A stretch of DNA of 40,087 bases from Rhodospirillaceae bacterium MC! (lineage in GTDB: Bacteria > Pseudomonadota > Alphaproteobacteria > MC1). Below the pieces are notes generated by a model. It searched no databases, was not told the DNA's origin, and saw only the letters and a list, made by a program, of their open reading frames with translations. Numbering within the stretch: position 1 is the stretch's first letter; every line of letters begins with the position of its first letter. Below, one piece after another: positions 33,283 to 40,087 of the stretch. The stretch covers positions 1 to 40,087 of the forward strand of contig NQOV01000003.1 of the NCBI GenBank assembly GCA_002632265.1, in the 5' to 3' direction. A program made the position numbers and the translations under genes.

Positions 33283-34581
33283 ATGATTTTACGTTATTCA
33301 AAAGAAGAAATGCGAAAAATATGGGAAGATCAAAACAAATTTAAGATCTGGTTTGAGATCGAGGCTTACGCTTGCGACGCTCAAGCAGAATTAGGGGTTA
33401 TCCCTAAAGAGGCCCTAAAAGACATCTGGGAAAAGGGCAATGTGGAATTCGATATCGATCGCATTTTAGAAATCGAAAAGGAAGTAAAGCATGATGTTAT
33501 CGCCTTTTTAACTCATTTAGGCGAGCATGTGGGCGAAAATTCTCGCTTTATTCATCAAGGAATGACAAGCTCGGATATTATCGACACTTGTTTTTCTGTC
33601 CAACTGACCCAAGCGACGGACATTTTACTTAAGGATCTTGAACGTGTCTTACTGGCGTTAAAAACAAGAGCCGAAGAACATAAATATACTATAACCATTG
33701 GGCGTAGCCATGGAATCCATGCAGAACCGACAACATTTGGAATCAAACTTGCAGGATACTACGCCGAATTCAAAAGAAATAAAGAACGTTTGATCCAAGC
33801 ACGCAAGGAAATTGCCATCTGTGCCATATCAGGAGCAATCGGTACGTTCGCCAATGTTGATCCTTACGTGGAAAAATATGTGGCGGAAAAATTAGGGCTA
33901 GAAATAGAACCAGTTTCCACTCAAGTAATTCCTAGAGATCGCCACGCCGTATATTTCTCAACTCTTGCGGTTATAGCCTCATCAATCGAACGCCTAGCCA
34001 CAGAGATCAGACATCTACAACGCACCGAAGTACGTGAGGCCTCTGAATTCTTCTCTAAGGGGCAAAAGGGAAGTAGTGCCATGCCACACAAAAAGAATCC
34101 TATTCTCACAGAAAATTTAACAGGATTAGCAAGAATCGTCCGTTCGGCGGTAGTTCCTGCCTTGGAAAATGTAGCCCTATGGCACGAGCGAGACATTTCC
34201 CACTCATCAGTAGAACGCATGATAGCCCCTGATAGTACCGCCACTTTGAATTTCGCTCTTAATAGATTGGCAGGCGTTATCGAAAAAATGATCGTCTATC
34301 CCGAAAACATGAAAAAGAATCTTTACGATCTTGGTGGATTACACAATTCACAAAGATTCTTACTGGCTCTTACTCAAGCAGGATGTTCTCGTGAAATAGC
34401 TTATAGAATCGTCCAACGTAACGCCATGAAAGTATGGGAAGAGAATCTTAATTTCATCGATCTCTTAAAAGAAGACAAAGATGTTACCGATAATATGACC
34501 CACAAAGAAATCGAAGACGCTTTCAATGACGATTATCACATGAAACATGTGGACACAATCTTTAAAAGAGCTTTTGACTAG
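33283..34581 (+). CDS. purB: Adenylosuccinate lyase
   Basis: Purine-biosynthesis enzyme releasing fumarate from SAICAR and from adenylosuccinate. I place the start at the ATG at 33283, after GGAG; the N-terminus MILRYSKEEMRKIWEDQNKF matches the family, and the resulting 432 residues are normal. Motifs: KHDVIAFLTHL, IHQGMTSSDIIDTCFS (catalytic region), GRSHGIHAEPTTFG with the catalytic His, and the fumarase/lyase signature GSSAMPHKKNPI. It works as a homotetramer. It is on the same strand as the acetyltransferase gene. Confidence 0.95.
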   Translation: MILRYSKEEMRKIWEDQNKFKIWFEIEAYACDAQAELGVIPKEALKDIWEKGNVEFDIDRILEIEKEVKHDVIAFLTHLGEHVGENSRFIHQGMTSSDIIDTCFSVQLTQATDILLKDLERVLLALKTRAEEHKYTITIGRSHGIHAEPTTFGIKLAGYYAEFKRNKERLIQARKEIAICAISGAIGTFANVDPYVEKYVAEKLGLEIEPVSTQVIPRDRHAVYFSTLAVIASSIERLATEIRHLQRTEVREASEFFSKGQKGSSAMPHKKNPILTENLTGLARIVRSAVVPALENVALWHERDISHSSVERMIAPDSTATLNFALNRLAGVIEKMIVYPENMKKNLYDLGGLHNSQRFLLALTQAGCSREIAYRIVQRNAMKVWEENLNFIDLLKEDKDVTDNMTHKEIEDAFNDDYHMKHVDTIFKRAFD

Positions 34582-34611
34582 AGTTAAGTAATACATACAT
34601 ATACGCCTAGC

Positions 34612-34711
34612 AGATCCCACCTTTATCTAATCCACTCTTAGCTAATCAACTCTTAGCTAATCAACTCTTAGCTAATCAACCTCTAGCGGATTTGGTTACA
34701 TGGGTGGGATT
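34612..34711. repeat. 15-bp tandem repeats inside an inverted repeat
   Basis: AGCTAATCAACTCTT-type units of 15 bp start at 34640, 34655 and 34670, preceded by a diverged unit at 34625. The block is flanked by GATCCCACC (34612-34620) and GGTGGGATT (about 34702-34711), which are inverted copies, so transcripts would fold with the array in the loop. It fills the gap between purB and holC. Confidence 0.75.
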
Positions 34712-34877
34712 CGCCATAACTTAGCAAGTGGTTACATCTTGTAAAATATCGTAAAATAGTTTCATAAAAAAATTCACACTATTATCTTATTCACATATTA
34801 GCTTAGATTAAAAAATAACATTATCTTATATATGAAGAGTAAAAAAGAATCGCTACGCCATAAAGGAGGATCTTAAA

Positions 34878-35360
34878 ATGTCAGTTTCAGATAAAGACCA
34901 AGCAGAATCTAAAACCAGTGTATGGTTTTATCATTTACTTCATACCAAATTAATTTCGGCTTTACCGACACTCTTGGAAAAAACCTTAGCAAGTAACGTC
35001 AATGCTAAAATCCTCATGAGCGATGAAGAACAACTCAAAGATCTAGACAATAAACTATGGACATATAAAAATGATAGTTGGCTACCACACGGTATGGACA
35101 ATGAGCGAATCGCAAAAGAATATCCGATTCTCTTATCTCTTAATGATGATGAAAATATCAATAATGCCAAGTTTTTATTTCTACTTATGGGGCAAGATAG
35201 CAAGAAAATACATGATTTTCAACGAGTTTTTGTCATCTTTGATTCAAATGATCAATTACAGCTCTCACAAGCACGAAAACAATGGCTAGAATATAAAAAG
35301 TTGGGAGTAGACATGCAATATTACCAACAAACTCCTAATAACTCATGGATAAAAAAATAA
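34878..35360 (+). CDS. holC: DNA polymerase III chi subunit
   Basis: A 160-residue protein matching HolC: SVWFYHLLHTKLISALPTLL, then DLDNKLWTYKNDSWLPHGMD (the conserved LWTY...FLPHG element), then PILLSLNDDENINNAKFLFL, and QWLEYKKLGVDMQYYQQTPN near the C-terminus. Chi links the clamp loader to SSB at the replication fork. Alphaproteobacterial HolC are often this long. AAAGGAGG precedes the ATG. In alphaproteobacteria holC is often next to pepA, but not here. Confidence 0.88.
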   Translation: MSVSDKDQAESKTSVWFYHLLHTKLISALPTLLEKTLASNVNAKILMSDEEQLKDLDNKLWTYKNDSWLPHGMDNERIAKEYPILLSLNDDENINNAKFLFLLMGQDSKKIHDFQRVFVIFDSNDQLQLSQARKQWLEYKKLGVDMQYYQQTPNNSWIKK

Positions 35361-35441
35361 TAAGCCATTTTTTTCTCAATTATATCTTTAATAGTATTCA
35401 TTTATGATTGATAACTAAATATCTATCATTAATTTTATAAA

Positions 35442-35455
35442 ATGATCAAGATCAA
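35442..35455. promoter_or_regulatory. FNR-type box upstream of pflB
   Basis: ATGAT-CAAG-ATCAA matches the FNR consensus TTGAT-N4-ATCAA at 9 of 10 positions. A TATATT at 35481-35486 would place it near -42 to -46 of a start site, close to the class II position. Anaerobic induction of pflB is established in E. coli; here it is inferred. Confidence 0.5.
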
Positions 35456-35583
35456 GTTTTTTAAAAATTATTTTTAAAAATATATTTTTGTAATACTTAT
35501 AAAAAACATATGTAAAAACATGATCTTACAACTTTTGTTTTACCAGTCAATAACGAAAATACGTAGTTTTTTTAAAGAAAGTT

Positions 35584-35613
35584 CTTGCAAAAAAATATAT
35601 ATGGTGGTATATT
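35584..35613 (+). promoter_or_regulatory. Proximal pflB promoter candidate
   Basis: TTGCAA (35584-35589) and TATATT (35608-35613) with an 18-base spacer, leaving a leader of about 125 bases. Confidence 0.4.
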
Positions 35614-35743
35614 AATAAATGTAAGGAAAATAATATAACTTGTTTTTAATAAAATTTACTTTTGCTAATAACAAAATTTTCCTAATTAATAATTTCATAC
35701 CTTGATTATTTAAAAAGGTATTTACTCTTAAATGGAGGTCATT

Positions 35744-38026
35744 ATGACACAACAAGCATGGCAAGGCTTCACTGGTGAAGCTTGGAAAGAAAGCGTAGAT
35801 GTACGTGAATTTATCCAAAACAACTACACACCTTATGAAGGTGATGATTCATTCCTAGTTAGCGAAGCAACCCCAGCTACAACTAAACTATGGGATACTG
35901 TAATGGAAGGTATCAAAAAAGAAAACGCTACTAAAGCTCCTCTTGATTTTGATGAAAACACTCCATCTACAATTATTTCTCATAAACCTGGTTACATTGA
36001 GAAAGATTTAGAAACTATCGTTGGTTTACAAACAGACGCTCCTTTAAAACGTGCTATCATGCCTCATGGTGGTTTACGTATGGTTCAAACTGCATGTGAT
36101 GTATATGGTAAAACTTTAAACCCTAAAGTTATCGAAATTTATTCAACATATAAAAAGACACACAACGCAGGTGTATTTGATGTGTATACTCCAGAAATTC
36201 GCGCTTGCCGTAAATCTGGTATTATTACAGGTCTTCCAGATGCTTACGGTCGTGGTCGTATTATTGGTGATTACCGTCGTGTAGCTCTTTATGGTTTAGA
36301 TTTCCTTATGGCTGATAAAAAATCACAACATGATTCTTTAAACGATATGGAATATGATGTTGATGTTATTCGCTTACGTGAAGAAATTCAAGATCAATAC
36401 CGTGCATTAGCTGATATGAAAACAATGGCAGAATCTTACGGTTATGACATTTCAAAACCTGCTACAAACGCACAAGAAGCTATTCAATGGACTTACTTCG
36501 GTTATCTAGCTGCTGTTAAATCTCAAAATGGTGCTGCTATGTCTTTAGGACGTACATCAACATTCATCGATATTTACATCGAAAGAGATATCAAAGCTGG
36601 TAAACTTGACGAAGTTAAAGCTCAAGAATTAGTAGATCATTTCATCATGAAATTACGTATGGTTCGTTTCCTACGTACTCCTGAATACGATCAGTTATTC
36701 TCTGGTGATCCAATTTGGGCTACAGAATCATTAGCTGGTATGGGTTTAGACGGTCGTACACTAGTAACACGTACTTCATTCCGTTACCTAAACACTATGT
36801 ACACAATGGGGCCTTCTCCTGAACCTAACATGACTATTTTATGGTCTGAAGATCTTCCTCAAGGTTTCAAAGAATTTACATCTCAAGTTTCTATTGATAC
36901 ATCTTCTGTACAATACGAAAACGATGACCTTATGCGTGCAGACGTTGGTCAAGGAACTCCATCTGATGATTACGCAATCGCATGTTGTGTATCTCCTATG
37001 GTTGTTGGTAAACAAATGCAATTTTTTGGTGCTCGTGCTAACTTAGCTAAAACTTTATTATATACCATAAACGGTGGTGTTGATGAGAAACTTAAAATCC
37101 AAGTTGGACCTAAAGCAGATCCTATCTTAGATGAAGTTCTTGATTATGATACAGTATTCTCTAAATTAGATGGTTTCATGGATTGGTTAGCTACTCAATA
37201 TGTTAAAGCTCTTAACTGTATTCATTATATGCATGATAAATACGCTTACGAAGCTGCTCTTATGGCTTTACATGATCGTGATGTTTTCCGTACAATGGCT
37301 TGTGGTATTGCTGGTATTTCTGTTGCTGCAGATTCACTTTCTGCTATTAAATACGCTAAAGTTAAACCTATTCGTGATGAAAACGGTATTGCTATCGATT
37401 TCGAAATCGAAGGTGATTTCCCTAAATTCGGTAACGATGATGACAAAGTAGATTCAATCGCTGTTGATTTAGTAGAACGTTTCATGAAGAAAATCCGTAC
37501 ACATAAAATGTACAGAAATGCTAAACCTACACAATCATTACTTACTATTACTTCTAACGTTGTATACGGTAAGAAAACAGGTAACACTCCTGATGGTCGT
37601 GAAGGTGGTAAACCGTTCGGTCCTGGTGCTAACCCAATGCACGGACGTGATACTAATGGTGCTGTAGCTTCTCTAAACTCTGTTGCTAAATTACCATTTA
37701 AAGACGCTCAAGACGGTATCTCTTACACATTCTCAATCGTGCCTAATGCTTTAGGTAAAGAAAGAAGTGATCAGAAAACTAACTTGGCTGGCTTAATGGA
37801 TGGTTATTTCCATCACGAAGAAAAAACTGGTAAAGTTATCCGTGAAGGTGGTCAACACTTAAACGTTAACGTTCTTAACAGAGAAACTCTTCAAGACGCT
37901 GTGAAACACCCTGAAAACTATCCACAATTAACAATTCGTGTATCTGGTTATGCAGTACGTTTCAACTCTTTAACTCCTGAACAACAACAAGACGTTATCA
38001 CACGTACATTTACTGCTACTATGTAA
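35744..38026 (+). CDS. pflB: Formate acetyltransferase (pyruvate formate-lyase)
   Basis: Glycyl-radical enzyme converting pyruvate and CoA to acetyl-CoA and formate without oxygen. I choose the ATG at 35744: [15 protein letters not shown] is the usual PflB start, and the ATG 12 bases upstream overlaps the Shine-Dalgarno GGAGG. The result is 760 residues, the same as E. coli PflB. The catalytic Cys-Cys pair is at 414-415 (IACCVSPM), and the radical Gly735 lies in [40 protein letters not shown] and [20 protein letters not shown] are also typical. Codons end strongly in T (GGT, GCT, CGT), unlike the his genes, so expression is probably very high. No activase gene (pflA) is adjacent. Confidence 0.97.
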   Translation: MTQQAWQGFTGEAWKESVDVREFIQNNYTPYEGDDSFLVSEATPATTKLWDTVMEGIKKENATKAPLDFDENTPSTIISHKPGYIEKDLETIVGLQTDAPLKRAIMPHGGLRMVQTACDVYGKTLNPKVIEIYSTYKKTHNAGVFDVYTPEIRACRKSGIITGLPDAYGRGRIIGDYRRVALYGLDFLMADKKSQHDSLNDMEYDVDVIRLREEIQDQYRALADMKTMAESYGYDISKPATNAQEAIQWTYFGYLAAVKSQNGAAMSLGRTSTFIDIYIERDIKAGKLDEVKAQELVDHFIMKLRMVRFLRTPEYDQLFSGDPIWATESLAGMGLDGRTLVTRTSFRYLNTMYTMGPSPEPNMTILWSEDLPQGFKEFTSQVSIDTSSVQYENDDLMRADVGQGTPSDDYAIACCVSPMVVGKQMQFFGARANLAKTLLYTINGGVDEKLKIQVGPKADPILDEVLDYDTVFSKLDGFMDWLATQYVKALNCIHYMHDKYAYEAALMALHDRDVFRTMACGIAGISVAADSLSAIKYAKVKPIRDENGIAIDFEIEGDFPKFGNDDDKVDSIAVDLVERFMKKIRTHKMYRNAKPTQSLLTITSNVVYGKKTGNTPDGREGGKPFGPGANPMHGRDTNGAVASLNSVAKLPFKDAQDGISYTFSIVPNALGKERSDQKTNLAGLMDGYFHHEEKTGKVIREGGQHLNVNVLNRETLQDAVKHPENYPQLTIRVSGYAVRFNSLTPEQQQDVITRTFTATM

Positions 38027-38070
38027 TCTTAAGAATTACTACGTAATGTAAAAGTTGAACCTTAGGTTTT

Positions 38071-38114
38071 AAACAAAAAGAGCAAGAAGTAATTACTTCT
38101 TGCTCTTTTTGTTT
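38071..38114. terminator. pflB terminator, 44-bp perfect palindrome
   Basis: AAACAAAAAGAGCAAGAAGT is followed by AATT and its exact reverse complement, which ends CTTTTTGTTT. It is a perfect bidirectional stem 45 bases past the pflB stop, suited to a highly expressed gene. Confidence 0.9.
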
Positions 38115-38225
38115 GATTACAAGTTGGCTTGGATCAAGTTCATACTTTAAAGAAATAAGAATTATTTTGCAGGAACTAATATTTTATATGCACTTATAAA
38201 GAACCCTAATATCATATGTTTTGCA

Positions 38226-38268
38226 TTTAACAATTACAGGCCTAATATTTAGGCCTGTAATTGTTAAA
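38226..38268. repeat. Second GGCCTAA palindrome, 20-bp stem
   Basis: TTTAACAATTACAGGCCTAA (38226-38245) pairs with its reverse complement at 38249-38268 around TAT. The top GGCCTAA is shared with 1229-1269, while the lower stem differs yet remains fully paired. Confidence 0.85.
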
Positions 38269-38390
38269 CATACAATATAAAAACAACATCTTAAATAAAC
38301 ATAGCTAGTTTTATGTAAAATCCACTATACACTTCCTACAAAACAATCATATCATATTAAAGTACGAACAAGCCCCATGCCTAACTTGTG

Positions 38391-38466
38391 ATCGAACAAA
38401 TTTTGTTCGGCCCGTCTGGCAAGACTTCCGCCCGAATAGGGCAACCGTCTGTTAAGACTAACCGAA
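38391..38466. repeat. Composite repeat with two GTCT-N4-AGAC mini-hairpins
   Basis: It begins with the odd palindrome CGAACAAATTTTGTTCG (about 38394-38410). It then holds CCGTCTGGCAAGACTTCCG and CCGTCTGTTAAGACTAACCG as direct repeats, separated by GCCCGAATAGGGC. Outer TTCGG and CCGAA arms enclose them. A relative, GTCTTGACAGACGG, is at about 3388-3401 in opposite orientation. It lies between convergent pflB and the fucosidase gene. Confidence 0.6.
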
Positions 38467-38480
38467 CCAAACAACCCTCC

Positions 38481-39536
38481 TTAATCTACATCTAAATCAT
38501 ATTCCTTAAAGAAATCAACTTTTTTAAGATTCGCTTTTAATCTCATTAATGGATCGATCCACTTTTGCGGAATAATTCCCTCTCTTGAAGGCGGAACATT
38601 CAACAAACAGTTTACCCCTCTTGATGTTGAACCTAAAACCATACCAAGTAGATCATGATCACTTCTTGGTTCATCATCTTCTTCATAGAACCATTCTTTG
38701 CCGATTGTGTCATTATATTCGCCTGGAATATAATATTGTTCGCCACGAATTGTCTTCCAATTGTAGTAAGATTTTTTAGCGTGTCCTGCTGCATGATTGG
38801 GAATGGTTCGCTCCATTGTCATCATATCAGTTGGCCATACATCAACAGAATTAAGCTCTGTACCATTTTGACAAGAGTGATTATAAGCAAAAATGATATT
38901 TGGCGATACTTTTTTCACAAACTTATATAACTCGATTTTCTTATCCTGCGGTAAAACGAATGGAATATCTACCCATAACATCTCGATTTCACCATAACTA
39001 GTAAGAAGTTCTTCTATTTGATTCCACATAAATTTACGATACTCATCATTTGTATGAGTGTATCCCTTGGCATAAGACGGCCAATCGGGCGTTACATCCA
39101 TACCAAATAAATTAGTGTTATCCCACGCACAATAATAAAAACACGGCTTTATATTATACTTTCTACATGCTTTTACAAACTCCGCTACTACATCAGTAGT
39201 ATCTTTTGAATTCTTCACACTATACTCGCCATACTTCGAACACCAAAGAGCATGCCCTGCCACATGCTTGGTTGTTAAAACCGCATATTGCATACCTGCA
39301 TCTTTCGCCACCTTAATCCACTGATCCACATCCAACGCAGTCGGATTATAAGTCTCAATGGGTTCTTGTGCCGATAACTCTTTCCCATCAAAAGTCGACA
39401 TTCCATAATGAATAAACATCCCATACTTAAGTTGCTGAAATTCTTTCAATCTCTCAATCGATAAAAACTGCGACCCCTTACCATGAAAATCATCCACCGC
39501 CGTATCCGTAGACTGTGGCAAATCTATTTTAGCCAT
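38481..39536 (-). CDS. Alpha-L-fucosidase family (GH29-type) glycoside hydrolase
   Basis: A 351-residue (beta/alpha)8 hydrolase without signal peptide, so cytoplasmic. GH29 landmarks: [38 protein letters not shown], then [37 protein letters not shown], and [10 protein letters not shown] where Asp190 fits the catalytic nucleophile. A later [20 protein letters not shown] and [10 protein letters not shown] segment is typical of the family C-terminal strand. It is shorter than many GH29 enzymes and lacks an extra domain. It would cleave fucosyl oligosaccharides after import. AGGAAG precedes the ATG at 39536. A consensus promoter with an operator-like dyad lies upstream. Confidence 0.82.
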   Translation of the reverse strand: MAKIDLPQSTDTAVDDFHGKGSQFLSIERLKEFQQLKYGMFIHYGMSTFDGKELSAQEPIETYNPTALDVDQWIKVAKDAGMQYAVLTTKHVAGHALWCSKYGEYSVKNSKDTTDVVAEFVKACRKYNIKPCFYYCAWDNTNLFGMDVTPDWPSYAKGYTHTNDEYRKFMWNQIEELLTSYGEIEMLWVDIPFVLPQDKKIELYKFVKKVSPNIIFAYNHSCQNGTELNSVDVWPTDMMTMERTIPNHAAGHAKKSYYNWKTIRGEQYYIPGEYNDTIGKEWFYEEDDEPRSDHDLLGMVLGSTSRGVNCLLNVPPSREGIIPQKWIDPLMRLKANLKKVDFFKEYDLDVD

Positions 39537-39598
39537 TTTTTCTTCCTATTTCTTTAAATTTAAAACATTGCTATTACTATACTGTATAACAATTTATT

Positions 39599-39628
39599 TA
39601 GTATACTACAAGTATACCTAATTGTCAA
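39599..39628 (-). promoter_or_regulatory. Fucosidase promoter with TAGTATACTA operator
   Basis: On the minus strand TTGACA (39628-39623) and TATACT (39605-39600) are separated by 17 bases. The dyad TAGTATACTA (39599-39608) covers the -10 box, and another GTATAC (39612-39617) sits in the spacer. It matches the TTGTATACAA dyad near the GntR gene at 8 of 10 positions. Confidence 0.65.
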
Positions 39629-39644
39629 GCAATAAATACACACA

Positions 39645-39678
39645 AAAAAGCCAGCATATAAAATATATACTGGCTTTT
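39645..39678 (-). terminator. Likely rRNA operon terminator
   Basis: AAAAGCCAG (39646-39654) pairs with CTGGCTTTT (39670-39678) with a further ATATA/TATAT inner stem. On the minus strand the hairpin is followed by six T's. It is the first strong terminator downstream of the 5S gene. Confidence 0.75.
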
Positions 39679-39685
39679 ATTACAT

Positions 39686-39756
39686 CCTAGCTCACTAGGT
39701 CTCTATATACCCTAACTCGCTAGGATATTCTACAAGTAAAAATCCCACTAGGGTAT
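39686..39756. repeat. CTAG-rich short repeats with hairpin
   Basis: CCTAGCTCACTAGG (39686-39699) and CCTAACTCGCTAGG (39711-39724) are 25 bases apart, followed by CCCACTAGGG (39744-39753). ATACCCTA (39707-39714) pairs with TAGGGTAT (39749-39756). It lies in the presumed rRNA trailer. Confidence 0.55.
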
Positions 39757-39764
39757 TTTATTTG

Positions 39765-39863
39765 TGCTCAAAAGTGCCCAGTAGGCAGTTTTAGGCGATA
39801 CGTACATGTATACACAAATACCTAAGTATCGGCTAAAACTGCATAATGGGTGCTTTTGAGTGC
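39765..39863 (+). repeat. Covarying hairpin element near the 5S gene, copy 1
   Basis: An imperfect hairpin of about 99 nt: TGCTCAAAAGTGCCCA with TGGGTGCTTTTGAGTGCA, then GGCAGTTTTAGGCGATAC with GTATCGGCTAAAACTGC. The apex GTACATGTATACACAAATACCTAA corresponds to the GTACT...TACATAA apex of the array at 1324-1860. The GUGC/GUGC step with tandem wobbles is kept. Confidence 0.7.
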
Positions 39864-39907
39864 AAAGAAAATGGTCTAGCTTGCTTTTTGTGTGTATTTG
39901 TGTGAGA

Positions 39908-39992
39908 AAGTGCTTAGCCAGTGTTCTTAAGCGAGACGCCGTGTACTAACACGCCTACATAAGTCTCGCTTAAGGACGCTGGATGAGTGCTT
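39908..39992 (+). repeat. Covarying hairpin element near the 5S gene, copy 2
   Basis: A hairpin of about 85 nt whose outer arms AAGTGCTTAGCCAGTGTTC and GGACGCTGGATGAGTGCTT enclose CTTAAGCGAGAC/GTCTCGCTTAAG. The apex GCCGTGTACTAACACGCCTACATAA contains CGTGT-ACTA-ACACG. Nearly all stem irregularities are G-U wobbles if the plus strand is the RNA. It ends about 38 bases from the 5S 3' end. Confidence 0.8.
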
Positions 39993-40029
39993 TATCACGC
40001 AAAGAGACAGAAAAAGAGTGGTTTAGAAA

Positions 40030-40087
40030 GCTTGGCAATGATTTACTCTCCCGCGCCTTAAGACGAAGTACCATCAACACAAAGAGG
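40030..40087 (-). rRNA. rrf: 5S ribosomal RNA, 3' part (cut by window edge)
   Basis: Reading the minus strand from the window edge gives TGATGGTACTTCGTCTTAAG, then GCGCGGGAGAGTAAATCATT, then GCCAAGC. This is the conserved 3' half of 5S rRNA (GGTACT...GGGAGAGTA...GCCAAGC) and closely resembles alphaproteobacterial 5S. About 60 of the expected 115-120 bases are inside the window. The rest of the rRNA operon should lie to the right. Confidence 0.9.

Larger units (their letters stand above)
35361..35743. other. 383-base pflB control region
   Basis: Very AT-rich. It contains an FNR-like box (35442-35455), possible promoters at 35481-35486 (TATATT, possibly FNR-activated) and 35584-35613, and the pflB Shine-Dalgarno GGAGG near 35735. 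No gene is seen. The long leader resembles the complex multi-promoter control of E. coli pfl. Confidence 0.5.

Overview
The window is a strongly AT-rich bacterial chromosome segment, densely coding and with Shine-Dalgarno-led genes. Several signs point to an alphaproteobacterium: the aroQ-accB-accC order, HscA, a DnaX-clamp-loader chi subunit (HolC), PmbA, and the 3' end of an alphaproteobacterial-looking 5S rRNA at the right edge. Pyruvate formate-lyase, a ferredoxin-type 2-oxoacid oxidoreductase, FNR-box-like sites, an alpha-L-fucosidase and three tandem outer-membrane barrel genes suggest a fermentative, microaerobic or anaerobic, host-associated (perhaps gut) life. This habitat is inference; I cannot name the genus.

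Layout. 1-3.7 kb: an AbrB-family membrane protein, a TrpR-like (YerC/HisR) regulator, and a DUF192 protein with a histone-like tail, separated by long repeat-rich intergenic DNA. 3.7-12.0 kb: deoC and hisC on the minus strand, divergent from hisG-hisD-hisB-hisH-hisA-hisF-hisIE. Together these give all ten histidine-biosynthesis activities. The fused HisB (phosphatase plus dehydratase), long HisG and E. coli-like HisF point to a gammaproteobacterial-type his set. 12.0-21.2 kb: a lipoprotein, pmbA, a His-rich chemoreceptor-like protein, korA-korB, a small membrane coiled-coil protein and hscA. 21.3-25.2 kb: an MFS transporter and a GntR/FadR regulator on the minus strand, then grxB and an unknown gene. 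25.4-28.9 kb: three paralogous outer-membrane barrels, each with its own near-consensus promoter, and a small lipoprotein. 28.9-35.4 kb: ornithine decarboxylase, aroQ, accB-accC, a GNAT acetyltransferase, purB and holC. 35.7-40.1 kb: pflB with a strong palindromic terminator, a cytoplasmic GH29-type fucosidase, repeat elements, and the 5S rRNA end.

The most unusual signal is non-coding. At least eight copies of a roughly 85-100 nt imperfect hairpin occur: five in tandem at 1324-1860, one inverted at 3249-3341, and two beside the 5S gene. The stems differ in sequence but stay paired (compensatory change). All share an apical GTACT...TACATAA-like motif, and most keep a GUGC/GUGC tandem-wobble step. 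I do not recognise this family. A second palindrome family (GGCCTAA...TTAGGCC) and many short tandem repeats also fill the intergenic spaces, mostly between convergent genes.

Regulatory reading. Most promoters follow TTGACN-N16-18-TATAAT. A TACTGTAGTA dyad overlaps the hisG -10 and could be the target of the nearby TrpR-like protein. TNGTATACNA dyads lie upstream of the GntR gene and over the fucosidase -10, suggesting one regulon. FNR-like boxes precede korA and pflB.
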